A stretch of 64,000 nt of DNA from an uncultured Psychrobacter sp. Lineage in GTDB: Bacteria > Pseudomonadota > Gammaproteobacteria > Pseudomonadales > Moraxellaceae. Positions 46,614 through 54,362 of this stretch are shown here, piece after piece. Location of the stretch: positions 1-64,000 of the forward strand of contig CANLXO010000005.1 in assembly GCA_947495055.1 (NCBI GenBank), read 5' to 3'. The notes beneath the pieces were generated by a model. The model saw only the letters and a program-made list of their open reading frames with translations. It had not been told where the DNA came from and did no database searches. The stretch's first letter is position 1, and each line of letters opens with the position of its first letter. The position numbers and the translations under genes were made by a program.

Positions 46614-47401
46614 TGTCTAAACCTCGTACAGTAAGTATCGGTAGCATCGCCGCTAAAGGCTATCTGAGTCTGATTTACGCTTTGTTATATCTGCCCATTA
46701 TTGTCTTAGTCGTGATGTCTTTTAATAAGTCCAAGATTGGCTATAACTGGGGCGGCTTTAGCCTGAAATGGTATGAGTCACTATTTAATAACCAAGCGAT
46801 GCTTGATGCGTTTTGGCACTCTATCGTTTTGGGCTTGGTTGCCGCCACCGTCTCCACCTTGATAGGCACGCTGACCGCCCTTGCGCTCCATCGTTATAAC
46901 TTTCGCGGTAAAGGGCTATTAAACGGCCTGCTCTTTGTGCTGATGATGTCGCCTGAGATTGTACTGGCGATCTCATTACTCGCGCTATTTTTATTGATAG
47001 GTTTGCAATTAGGCTTTGTGTCTTTATTGCTCGCGCACATTACCTTTTGCCTGCCGTTTGTGGTGATTACCGTCTTTGCACGCTTGAGTAGTTTAGATGA
47101 GCGCTTGATGGAGGCGGCCAGAGACTTGGGCGCTAGCGAGTCAACGATGGTACGCACCGTACTCATTCCCGTTATTTTGCCTGCGGTTATGGCAGGCTGG
47201 CTGCTTGCCTTTACCTTGTCGCTTGATGATGTGGTGGTCTCTACCTTTGTCACGGGGCCTAGCTATGAGATCTTGCCGCTGCGTATTTATTCTATGGTGC
47301 GTGTCGGTCTTAAGCCTGAGGTCAATGCCATTGGCACACTGTTATTAGCGGCTTCATTGGTATTGGTCATTATCTCGCAGCTCTTATTGCGTCGTCGCTA
47401 A
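46613..47401 (+). CDS. potC: Polyamine ABC transporter permease PotC
   Basis: 262 residues, six membrane helices and the EAA-type loop (EAARDLGASESTMVRTVLIPVILPAV). The order potA-potB-potC is canonical, but no potD binding-protein gene follows. A second copy of the last 30 codons lies about 165 bases downstream. Confidence 0.92.
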   Translation: MSKPRTVSIGSIAAKGYLSLIYALLYLPIIVLVVMSFNKSKIGYNWGGFSLKWYESLFNNQAMLDAFWHSIVLGLVAATVSTLIGTLTALALHRYNFRGKGLLNGLLFVLMMSPEIVLAISLLALFLLIGLQLGFVSLLLAHITFCLPFVVITVFARLSSLDERLMEAARDLGASESTMVRTVLIPVILPAVMAGWLLAFTLSLDDVVVSTFVTGPSYEILPLRIYSMVRVGLKPEVNAIGTLLLAASLVLVIISQLLLRRR

Positions 47402-47529
47402 GCGTAGTAATTTTAACACGCCATTCTTAGTTTAATATGAGCTGTTGTAGGCTAGCGCTTTTAGACTAGCTTTAAAACCTTACAAAAGCTTCTTGGAAAT
47501 TCTATTTAAAGAATTACCCTTGCAAAGCT

Positions 47530-47550
47530 AAAATTGCAGTGCAATTTTTT
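47530..47550 (+). terminator. Possible weak terminator after potC
   Basis: AAAATTG-CAGTG-CAATTTT followed by TT. The stem is A/T rich, so strength is doubtful. Confidence 0.4.
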
Positions 47551-47552
47551 AA

Positions 47553-47657
47553 CGCTTCTCAGGACTTAAGCCTGAGGTCAATGCTATCGGTACACTACTG
47601 CTCGCAGCGTCTTTGATCTTAGTTATTATCTCGCAATTGCTATTACGCAAGCGTTAA
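47553..47657 (+). pseudogene. 3' remnant of a second potC-like permease gene
   Basis: From 47565 to the stop at 47657 the sequence encodes LKPEVNAIGTLLLAASL and onward to ISQLLLRKR, matching the potC C-terminus with only two conservative changes (Val to Ile, Arg to Lys) in 30 residues. At the DNA level about 19 of 30 codons differ, almost all silently. An in-frame stop lies just upstream (47550-47552), so no start or full gene exists. It is the tail of a lost or replaced paralogue. Confidence 0.85.
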
Positions 47658-47680
47658 TATCAAATAGAAAACTATAAATC

Positions 47681-47693
47681 TGAAAGAAATTCA
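47681..47693 (+). promoter_or_regulatory. MetR operator of metR
   Basis: TGAAAGAAATTCA is a perfect match to the MetR consensus TGAA-N5-TTCA. It covers the -35 region of a promoter whose -10 is TATAAT at 47707-47712, as expected for autorepression. Confidence 0.8.
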
Positions 47694-47706
47694 TTGTGAT
47701 ATTTAC

Positions 47707-47712
47707 TATAAT
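47707..47712 (+). promoter_or_regulatory. -10 element of the metR promoter
   Basis: TATAAT, 34 bases before the metR ATG. There is no good -35; the MetR box lies in its place. Confidence 0.6.
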
Positions 47713-47745
47713 GAATCCATCTCATCTCAAATATAAAGATACGCT

Positions 47746-48636
47746 ATGTTAGAGCTTCGCCATCTTAATACGTTAACCGCGCTGCGCGCACACGGTTCGC
47801 TAGCCGCCGCAGCCGATGAGCTACACGTCACCGCTTCTGCGGTCTCCCATCAGCTCAAAGAGTTAGAGAACTACTACGACATCAGCCTCGTCAATCGTCG
47901 TACGCGCCCGCTTAGCTTTACTCCAGCAGGCAAGACGGTACTGGCGCTCGCTGATAGTATCCTGCCGCAAGTCACCCGTACCAAATCTAACCTCAAGCGC
48001 TTAGCCCACGGGCAAGCGGGCAGATTGCGCCTAGCCTCTGAATGTCATAGCTGTTTTGATTGGCTAATGCCGATACTCAATCAATATCGCCGCGAATGGT
48101 CAGATGTGGAGCTGGACTTTGCTACAGGATTTGAGCCGGAGCCGCATCATTTGCTGGTTGAGGGTGATATTGATCTGCTCATTACCACGAGCAACCTACC
48201 GATAGACGGTATCAGCTATCAGCCGTTATTTGAGTATGAAAGTCGTTTGGTACTCTCGCCAACGCACGATTTGGCAGCGCAGCAGGTTATTGAGCCTAAT
48301 GATTTAATCGATGAGACCTTGATAGCTTACCCCGTTGAAGCCAAGCGCTTAGATATCATTGCCAACTTTATGACGCCAAGCGATGTGAGCTTTAAGCGTA
48401 TCCGCACCACTGAGCTCACCGCGATGTTGATTCAACTGGTCGCCAGCGAGCGCGGTGTGGCCGCCTTGCCTGATTGGGTGGTGGCGGAATATGAGAAAAA
48501 AGGCTGGGTCGTCTCGCGTCCTTTAGGTGATGGCGTACATTGTCAGCTTTATGCCGCGACGCGTAACTCAAACCAAGATACGGCTTATATGCAGGGTTTT
48601 GCAAGTTTGCTTGAAGGGATAGTAAAACCGTTGTGA
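47746..48636 (+). CDS. metR: LysR-type regulator of methionine synthesis MetR
   Basis: 296 residues. The N-terminal winged helix includes GSLAAAADELHVTASAVSHQLKELE. The effector domain has the MetR-typical segments ASECHSCFDWLMP and LIAYPVEAKRLD. MetR, with homocysteine as co-effector, controls metE and related genes. A MetR box in its own promoter supports the assignment. No met gene is adjacent in the window. Confidence 0.9.
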   Translation: MLELRHLNTLTALRAHGSLAAAADELHVTASAVSHQLKELENYYDISLVNRRTRPLSFTPAGKTVLALADSILPQVTRTKSNLKRLAHGQAGRLRLASECHSCFDWLMPILNQYRREWSDVELDFATGFEPEPHHLLVEGDIDLLITTSNLPIDGISYQPLFEYESRLVLSPTHDLAAQQVIEPNDLIDETLIAYPVEAKRLDIIANFMTPSDVSFKRIRTTELTAMLIQLVASERGVAALPDWVVAEYEKKGWVVSRPLGDGVHCQLYAATRNSNQDTAYMQGFASLLEGIVKPL

Positions 48637-48855
48637 GATTTATTTGTCATAATCACTTTTATGGAAATAAGCATGGTACCCTAGTGAGGATTTGAAGCTT
48701 TGGCGGTAAGCTAATGATGTTAACGTTTTAGCTCACTAAGATAGTCGCGGTATACTTCATGGTGTACATGCAGTTGGTTTTTGAATCAATATTTTATTCA
48801 TTGTAAACGCTTATCTCTAAGACGAGATTTAATTTACTTAAACCTAAGGTTAGTG

Positions 48856-49398
48856 ATGCAATCGAAAACATTAGAAACGGATCGCCTTTATTTAAGGCAC
48901 TGGCGAAAAAAAGACTTAAAACCCTTTGCTAAAATAAACTCTAGTAAAGACGTAATGGAGTATTTTCCTAAGCTACTGACAGAAGAAGAAAGTAATGCTA
49001 TGGCTTCAAAGTGCCAACTGCTTATAGATGAAAAAGGCTGGGGTTTTTGGGCGGTGAGTCTTAAAGATAGTGATACCTTTATCGGCTTCGTTGGTCTACA
49101 TCAACCACAACAAGACCTTCCGTTCAATCCTTGTGTTGAAATAGGCTGGAGATTGGGCAAAGATTTTTGGGGCTATGGTTATGCTACAGAAGCAGCCAAT
49201 GCTTGTTTAAAATTTGCTTTTGAAGAACTAAAACTCGATGAAATCGTATCGTTTACTGCAAAGATAAATAAGCGTTCACAGCGCGTCATGGAACGTCTTG
49301 ATATGAAGGATACAAGAAAAAACTTTCTTCATCCTGCTATAGAAGCTACAGATCCACTTGCCGAACACGTACTATACAAAGTGTCGCGAGAAGAATGA
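48856..49398 (+). CDS. GNAT family N-acetyltransferase (RimJ/RimL type)
   Basis: 180 residues from the ATG at 48856, about 7 bases after AAGG; a longer TTG frame from 48781 is unlikely. It opens with LETDRLYLRHW and has the acetyl-CoA loop region EIGWRLGKDFWGYGYATEAANA, typical of the group that acetylates N-termini, small molecules or antibiotics. The substrate is unknown. Its DNA is more A/T rich than its neighbours, which may point to acquisition. Confidence 0.88.
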   Translation: MQSKTLETDRLYLRHWRKKDLKPFAKINSSKDVMEYFPKLLTEEESNAMASKCQLLIDEKGWGFWAVSLKDSDTFIGFVGLHQPQQDLPFNPCVEIGWRLGKDFWGYGYATEAANACLKFAFEELKLDEIVSFTAKINKRSQRVMERLDMKDTRKNFLHPAIEATDPLAEHVLYKVSREE

Positions 49399-49546
49399 AT
49401 GAAAATAAAAAAGCACTAATTAAGGATACTCTTAGCTCCATTGATGAATGTATACCCCATTGGAACCAGCTATTTCAGCCTTAAAACCTATCAATAGACC
49501 ACTTATAACAGACCGCTATAAAGGAATCACCTATAACAGCGCGTAG

Positions 49547-49572
49547 GTTGGGTGAAGTTTACGACACCCAAC
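49547..49572. repeat. Single REP-like palindrome after the toxin-antitoxin pair
   Basis: GTTGGGTG and CACCCAAC pair around a 10-base loop, preceded by GCGTAG. It resembles a common bacterial GTAGGTTGGGT...ACCCAAC repeat and differs from the REPs at 3.6-6.4 kb. It could double as a terminator. Confidence 0.6.
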
Positions 49573-49586
49573 ATTTAAATTTTTCC

Positions 49587-49868
49587 TTAAATTGCCAGAC
49601 GTAAATTTAAAGCTTTCACGACCTTAATAATCGTGTCAAAACTTGGATTGACTTCGCCAGAGAGTGCTTTATAGAGACTCTCTCGACCTAATCCTGTATC
49701 TTTTGATAACTGTGACATTCCCTTGGCTCTAGCGATATTACCTAGAGCTTTTGCTATGAATGCTGCATCGTTGTTAGATTCTTCAATACAAGCTTGTAGA
49801 TAAGCTTGCATGTCCTCATCAGTTTTAAGATGCTCAGCACTATCCCATTTTCGAAGTTTAATAGTCAT
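49587..49868 (-). CDS. Antitoxin of a RelE/ParE-type module (HI1420-like)
   Basis: 93 residues with a helix-turn-helix in ARAKGMSQLSKDTGLGRESLYKALSG. The opening WDSAEHLKTDEDMQAYLQAC and the GRESLYKALS motif mark the HI1420 group of addiction-module antidotes. Its ATG directly abuts the toxin stop codon. In this family the antitoxin follows the toxin. Confidence 0.88.
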   Translation of the reverse strand: MTIKLRKWDSAEHLKTDEDMQAYLQACIEESNNDAAFIAKALGNIARAKGMSQLSKDTGLGRESLYKALSGEVNPSFDTIIKVVKALNLRLAI

Positions 49869-50171
49869 TTATAATTCCTTTTCTAACTCTTTTGCCAGTT
49901 GGAGAGCAATTTTTATATCTTTACTTTGAGTCGCTTTGTCTCCACCTGCTAATAAAATAATGACTCTTTGCCCTTGCTTGCAGTAATAGACTCTATAGCC
50001 AGAACCAAAGAAGAAACGTAGCTCAGAAACACCTTCACCTATAGGTTCAGAATCTCCAAAGTTTCCATCTTCAACCCGATCAATTCGAGCCTGTATGCGT
50101 CTTTTTGACTGTTGGTCTTTTAGTTTATTAAACCATTTGTCAAAAACTTCAGTGGTATATATTGAGTACAT
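49869..50171 (-). CDS. RelE/ParE-superfamily toxin (HI1419-like)
   Basis: 100 residues. The pattern EVFDKWFNKLKDQQSKRRIQARIDRVEDGNFG followed by GVSELRFFFGSGYRVYY and ILLAGGDKATQSKDI is that of the phage-derived HigB/HI1419 toxins. Many members cut mRNA on the ribosome, which I infer here. It is first in a two-gene operon in an A/T-rich pocket. Confidence 0.9.
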   Translation of the reverse strand: MYSIYTTEVFDKWFNKLKDQQSKRRIQARIDRVEDGNFGDSEPIGEGVSELRFFFGSGYRVYYCKQGQRVIILLAGGDKATQSKDIKIALQLAKELEKEL

Positions 50172-50249
50172 AGAATTATTGTATCCTATAAGATACAGGT
50201 AAACAAGATTTATATCTATTTTGATATATCAACTAATATCAATCGTAGT

Positions 50250-50621
50250 TCACAAAACCATTTTAAAAAAATAAAACCCAAGCGCGGTTGCAAGCAATGT
50301 AAGCCCAACATGTAACCCTATCAGGGCTAAACCCGCCAGCAAACGCCCATCATGAATAAAGCCAAACACCTCAGCACTAAAGGTACTAAAGGTCGTCAGC
50401 CCGCCCAAAAAGCCAGTGATCACAAACACGCGGACATTATCTGACAAACCACTGCCCATCCGCTCAAACCATACTAGCGCAAGGCCAATCAGCAGACCAC
50501 CTAAGACATTCGCGCCTAGCGTGCCAAGTGGTATCCAGCTGTGCGCTATATTAAAGCGAGACAGCCACGCCCTCAGACACGCACCAATCGCTGCTCCTAA
50601 ACCTATGGCTAGCCACTGCAT
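50250..50621 (-). CDS. crcB: Fluoride exporter CrcB/Fluc
   Basis: 123 residues, four membrane helices, with the signature [16 protein letters not shown] carrying the fluoride-path Phe and the central sodium-site region. It acts as an antiparallel dimer. I saw no fluoride riboswitch upstream. Confidence 0.93.
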   Translation of the reverse strand: MQWLAIGLGAAIGACLRAWLSRFNIAHSWIPLGTLGANVLGGLLIGLALVWFERMGSGLSDNVRVFVITGFLGGLTTFSTFSAEVFGFIHDGRLLAGLALIGLHVGLTLLATALGFYFFKMVL

Positions 50622-50745
50622 CGCGTTATCCTTTTTTATGATTTAAGGCTATGAAAAAACTATATAGAACGCTTGCAGTGCTACTGGCATAAATTTTATA
50701 CCAGTAGCACCTTGATATTAGCATATCAATGTTATTTCTAACCAA

Positions 50746-51804
50746 CTACAGTGCAGGTAGCTCGGTCATCGGCCAACGCGGTACGCAGCTCACTGCCAGA
50801 TCGTCAGACTGCCCAGCTTGCAGACGCTCAAAGCCAGCATAAGCAATCATCGCGCCATTATCAGTACATAGCGCAGGCGGTGCATAATGCACAGTAGCAT
50901 TTATTTTAGCCAGTTCCGCTTCTAAGGTTTCACGCAGATGAGTATTGGCACTGACGCCGCCTGCGATAACCAGTCTGCTCATATTTACTTGCTTGAGGGC
51001 TTTAACGCATTTTTTCACTAGCGTATCGACCATTGCATGTTGAAAGCTCGCAGCAATATCGGCACGCACTTGTGAGTCGCTCTCATCTTTATGACCTGAG
51101 CCTCCTGAGTGCGGCGTATCTTTGATCAAATTATGCACCGCGGTTTTCATACCACTAAACGAAAAGTCCAAGCCGCGATGGAGCATAGGGCGCGGTAAAT
51201 CGTAAGCGCTTGGATCACCACTCTCTGCTAGTTTGGCGACATTGGGACCGCCAGGATATGGCAAACCCAACATCTTGGCGGCTTTATCAAAGCACTCACC
51301 CGCTGCATCATCTATCGACTCACCGAGTATCTCATACTCCCCAATACCATGTGCGGCGATCAGGAGCGTATGACCACCAGAGACGAGCAAGGATACAAAA
51401 GGAAATGCGGGCGGATTAGCGCCCATAAGTGGTGCCAGCAAATGCCCCTCCATGTGATGCACCCCGATCGCGGGAATATCTAAGCCATACGCCAAGCTGC
51501 GCCCAAATAGCGCGCCCGTCATCAAAGCGCCTATCAGACCTGGACCTTTGGTGTAGGCGATCGCATCGATATCACTTTTTTTGATATCGCACTGCGCAAG
51601 CAATTCGTTAAGTAGTGGGACGAGTTTACGAATATGATCGCGACTGGCAAGCTCAGGTACCACTCCGCCGTAGAGAGCATGAAGCTCTACTTGAGAATAC
51701 AACACTTGCCCAACGAGACCTTTATTATCGCTGCTGATTTGCTCACTATCAAAAATAGCCAGACCGGTCTCATCACAAGAGGTCTCAAGTCCTAATACTT
51801 TCAT
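50746..51804 (-). CDS. tsaD: tRNA N6-threonylcarbamoyladenosine transferase TsaD
   Basis: 352 residues. It makes t6A37 in ANN-decoding tRNAs. [14 protein letters not shown] opens the ASKHA fold, the metal site is HHMEGH, and SLLVSGGHT and [13 protein letters not shown] follow. AAAGGATA precedes the ATG. It is divergent in context from rpsU, a pairing common in Proteobacteria, here separated by the two cytochrome genes. Confidence 0.96.
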   Translation of the reverse strand: MKVLGLETSCDETGLAIFDSEQISSDNKGLVGQVLYSQVELHALYGGVVPELASRDHIRKLVPLLNELLAQCDIKKSDIDAIAYTKGPGLIGALMTGALFGRSLAYGLDIPAIGVHHMEGHLLAPLMGANPPAFPFVSLLVSGGHTLLIAAHGIGEYEILGESIDDAAGECFDKAAKMLGLPYPGGPNVAKLAESGDPSAYDLPRPMLHRGLDFSFSGMKTAVHNLIKDTPHSGGSGHKDESDSQVRADIAASFQHAMVDTLVKKCVKALKQVNMSRLVIAGGVSANTHLRETLEAELAKINATVHYAPPALCTDNGAMIAYAGFERLQAGQSDDLAVSCVPRWPMTELPAL

Positions 51805-51870
51805 ACTTTATCCTTTGTCATGGTTTTTACGGTGCTGCCGATTGTATTATCACTTAGTCTAAAACAGCAG

Positions 51871-51908
51871 CCATAAAAAACCGTCACTGTGAACCCACAA
51901 TGACGGTT
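51871..51908 (-). terminator. Terminator of the cytochrome pair
   Basis: AACCGTCA/TGACGGTT with a 14-base loop, followed on the minus strand by TTTTTT. It lies about 30 bases after the second cytochrome gene. Confidence 0.75.
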
Positions 51909-51934
51909 AGCTTAGCAAATTTCAATAGCGGATA

Positions 51935-52474
51935 TTAGCTTACAGCTGCCAACATATAATCTACAGCCGCTTTGACTTGCGCTTCTGTGACGCCGTTTAC
52001 AGCTTGCGCTGGCATCTTGTTAAAACCGTTTGCAGAATGCAGGTATAGGGTTTGCTTGTCTTTTTGTAGTGCTAACGCCCATCCTGCTTTGTCACCGTAT
52101 TTAGGCGCGTTGAGGAGTCCACTGGCATGACAGGCTTTACAGTTTGACTCATAAAGAGTGACACCTGCATCACTTGCCAGAACGACGTCAGCGGCTTCAT
52201 TCTCAGTAGCGTCTGTCTGAATGACCTCTGTTGCAACTGGTGTTATCGTCTCAGTCTCGACTGCCGCTATGACTTCTGGCTCTGGTACTACTGTTACTAC
52301 CTCAGGATCAGCCGTAGTCGTTTCAACTGTAGTAGTTTCAGCCGTAGCACTGTCACTAACAGGCTCATCGCTACTACAAGCACTCAATAAAAAGAACAAG
52401 CTAAGATTAGAGGCTATCAAAATCCCTTTGACTAGCGGACGTTTGGGTGAGGCTTTTTGCTGACTAGTCATCAT
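51935..52474 (-). CDS. Cytochrome c5-like lipoprotein, copy B
   Basis: 179 residues. A lipobox LLSAC (Cys at about 33) indicates lipid anchoring. A Thr/Val/Glu-rich linker (about 35-95) leads to a class I cytochrome domain with haem site CKACH and the probable Met ligand in NKMPAQA. The second of two adjacent ATGs (52471) has better spacing to the GGAG site. It is closely related to copy A just upstream and likely carries electrons in the periplasm. Confidence 0.88.
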   Translation of the reverse strand: MMTSQQKASPKRPLVKGILIASNLSLFFLLSACSSDEPVSDSATAETTTVETTTADPEVVTVVPEPEVIAAVETETITPVATEVIQTDATENEAADVVLASDAGVTLYESNCKACHASGLLNAPKYGDKAGWALALQKDKQTLYLHSANGFNKMPAQAVNGVTEAQVKAAVDYMLAAVS

Positions 52475-52527
52475 AGCTCCTTATACATACAAAAATTAGC
52501 GCAAGACAACCTTCAACTTATAGCCTA

Positions 52528-53073
52528 TTAGCTGGCTGCATCGATCATGTATTCGACCGCTTGGCGGATCTGATCTTCGGTCACGCCGTTATAAGCCTGA
52601 GCTGGCATCTGATTAAAACCGTTGGCTGAATGAGATGTTAGCGTATCAACACCTTTTTCGATACGAGGTCCCCAAGCGGCTGCGTCACCATATTTAGGGG
52701 CGTTGAGCAACCCTGTCGCATGACATGCCATGCATTGCTTATTATATAGCTCAGCACCCACGTTGACCGCTAAGTCCTCAGCAGGGGCAGCGGCATCAGC
52801 AGGGGCAGCGGCATCAGCTGGTGCTGCCATTGCATCATCCATTGCGGTAGTTTCTGTAGCGTCAGTTTCAGCGATAACCATAGGCGCAGTCTCCGGAAAC
52901 TCAAAGTCCTCAGCTTCTGGAGCATTAGCGCGAGCTTGATCTGCTGCAGCATTGACACGTTCAACAGCAAAAACATCATGAGAATCTACCCCTCCACCAC
53001 AAGCGCTAAGACTTAAGCCTGAAGCGATGAGCAACGCTGTCCATAATGATGCATTTAGTACTGTCTTTTTCAT
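52528..53073 (-). CDS. Cytochrome c5-like lipoprotein, copy A
   Basis: 181 residues from the ATG at 53073, which follows AAGGA; an upstream in-frame ATG at 53184 is unlikely. The lipobox is LSAC before GGG. The linker is Ala/Pro/Glu rich and contains a tandem ADAAAP repeat. The haem site is CMACH and the likely Met ligand is in NQMPAQA. The haem domain is nearly identical in pattern to copy B (GLLNAPKYGD in both), so the pair arose by duplication. Confidence 0.9.
   Translation of the reverse strand: MKKTVLNASLWTALLIASGLSLSACGGGVDSHDVFAVERVNAAADQARANAPEAEDFEFPETAPMVIAETDATETTAMDDAMAAPADAAAPADAAAPAEDLAVNVGAELYNKQCMACHATGLLNAPKYGDAAAWGPRIEKGVDTLTSHSANGFNQMPAQAYNGVTEDQIRQAVEYMIDAAS
52784..52830. 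repeat. 18-base tandem repeat in the cytochrome linker
   Basis: About 2.6 copies of an 18-base unit (GCAGGGGCAGCGGCATCA), encoding repeated ADAAAP. Copy number changes would keep the frame. Confidence 0.7.
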
Positions 53074-53284
53074 CCCAAAATCCTTGTTTAAATCAATCTG
53101 AATAGGTTGTGATACTATAAAATTATCATACCATAAACTGCTTTTAATACGTATAAACCGTATGGACTTTTTGTGCGTGGTCATTACATTTAGCTAGAGC
53201 TTATAGTGCTTATTTTGTTTCAGCGCTTATCGTTATAACCCTCAGAGATGAGTCAGTATAGCTATCATATAAGAAGATTAATCT

Positions 53285-53313
53285 TTGACTTTGTAGGCAT
53301 TTTTCAGTATAAT
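53285..53313 (+). promoter_or_regulatory. Sigma-70 promoter of rpsU
   Basis: TTGACT, 17 bases, TATAAT: near-consensus with ideal spacing. It leaves a leader of about 125 bases before the rpsU start. Confidence 0.8.
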
Positions 53314-53443
53314 TACCGCCCTTGTGCACCATGCACAAGTTATCCTAGTTTGAGCTGATGCCTGTAATCTTGAGATATTACGGCTAAATACTAATACACA
53401 GCCAAACTAATGCCTTTGTATCTCATCCCAATAAGGAGTCTTC

Positions 53444-53659
53444 ATGCCTGCAGTTAAGGTTAAAGAAAACGAACCCGTAGATATCGCTATCCGCCGTTTT
53501 AAGCGTGCTTGTGAAAAAGCTGGCGTTCTATCAGACGTACGCAAACGCGAATTTTATGAAAAACCAACGCAAGAGCGCAAGCGCAAAAAAGCGGCTGCTG
53601 TAAAGCGTTATAAAAAGAAGTTGCAACGCGAAACTATCCGCACCACTCGTATGTACTAA
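53444..53659 (+). CDS. rpsU: 30S ribosomal protein S21
   Basis: 71 residues, highly basic. [11 protein letters not shown] and the segment [19 protein letters not shown] are diagnostic. AAGGAG precedes the ATG. It has a strong promoter and terminator; yqeY follows. Confidence 0.98.
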   Translation: MPAVKVKENEPVDIAIRRFKRACEKAGVLSDVRKREFYEKPTQERKRKKAAAVKRYKKKLQRETIRTTRMY

Positions 53660-53707
53660 ACACTATTGAGCCCATAGCTCAAATGTGAGTACTACAAGCG
53701 CTATACC

Positions 53708-53746
53708 AACGCCACTGCTATCGATTGATATCAGTGGCGTTTTTTA
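53708..53746 (+). terminator. Terminator after rpsU
   Basis: The arms AACGCCACTG/CAGTGGCGTT are followed by TTTTT. Some read-through into yqeY is possible. Confidence 0.85.
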
Positions 53747-53806
53747 TGCTATTATTTTCGCTATTCATATTGATCTATCAACTTTTAAAAATAAGGAATA
53801 ATAATT

Positions 53807-54256
53807 ATGAGCGACCTCAAACAAGTGCTATCAGATAGCATCAAAACTTCGATGAAAGCTCGTGAGCTTGAGCGCGTCAAAGTGCTGCGTAATGTACAAG
53901 CGGTTATCAAACAAATCGAGATTGACCGTCAAACCCAGCTGAGTGACGCTGACGTTTTAGAGGTACTACAAAAACAGCTCAAGCAGCGCCAAGAATCGCT
54001 CGCTATCTTTACTGAGAATAATCGTGTGGATCTTGCGAACAAAGAGCAGTTTGAGATTGATATCATCAATGGTTTTATGCCGACGCAGATGGATGATAGC
54101 GAGCTTGCCGCCTTGGTCAATAGCGAGGTTGCAGCACAAGGCGCGACCTCTATGCGTGATATGGGTAGCGTGATGGGCGCACTCAAAGCCAAAACCGCAG
54201 GACGCGCTGATCCTGCGGTAATATCAAAATTGGTTAAAGAAGCACTACAAGGCTAA
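53807..54256 (+). CDS. yqeY: YqeY/GatB-tail family protein
   Basis: 149 residues, with LKQVLSDSIKTSMKARE at the start and a C-terminal GatB/YqeY helical domain (SMRDMGSVMGALKAKTAGRADPAVISKLVKEAL). This tail domain in GatB binds tRNA; the free-standing protein's role is unclear. It often follows rpsU. AAGGAATAATAATT precedes the ATG. Confidence 0.92.
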   Translation: MSDLKQVLSDSIKTSMKARELERVKVLRNVQAVIKQIEIDRQTQLSDADVLEVLQKQLKQRQESLAIFTENNRVDLANKEQFEIDIINGFMPTQMDDSELAALVNSEVAAQGATSMRDMGSVMGALKAKTAGRADPAVISKLVKEALQG

Positions 54257-54362
54257 CCCTACTAATCGTCTAAAAAATAAAGCGTCTACAAAAGCCATTT
54301 AAACTAGACGGTTTATGGCCTATTTGATATAAGCCAACTTACGTAAACTACCTAAAAACCGC

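Noticed and set aside
50622..50745. Fluoride riboswitch upstream of crcB
   Set aside because: The conserved pseudoknot segments of the crcB motif are not seen on the minus strand.
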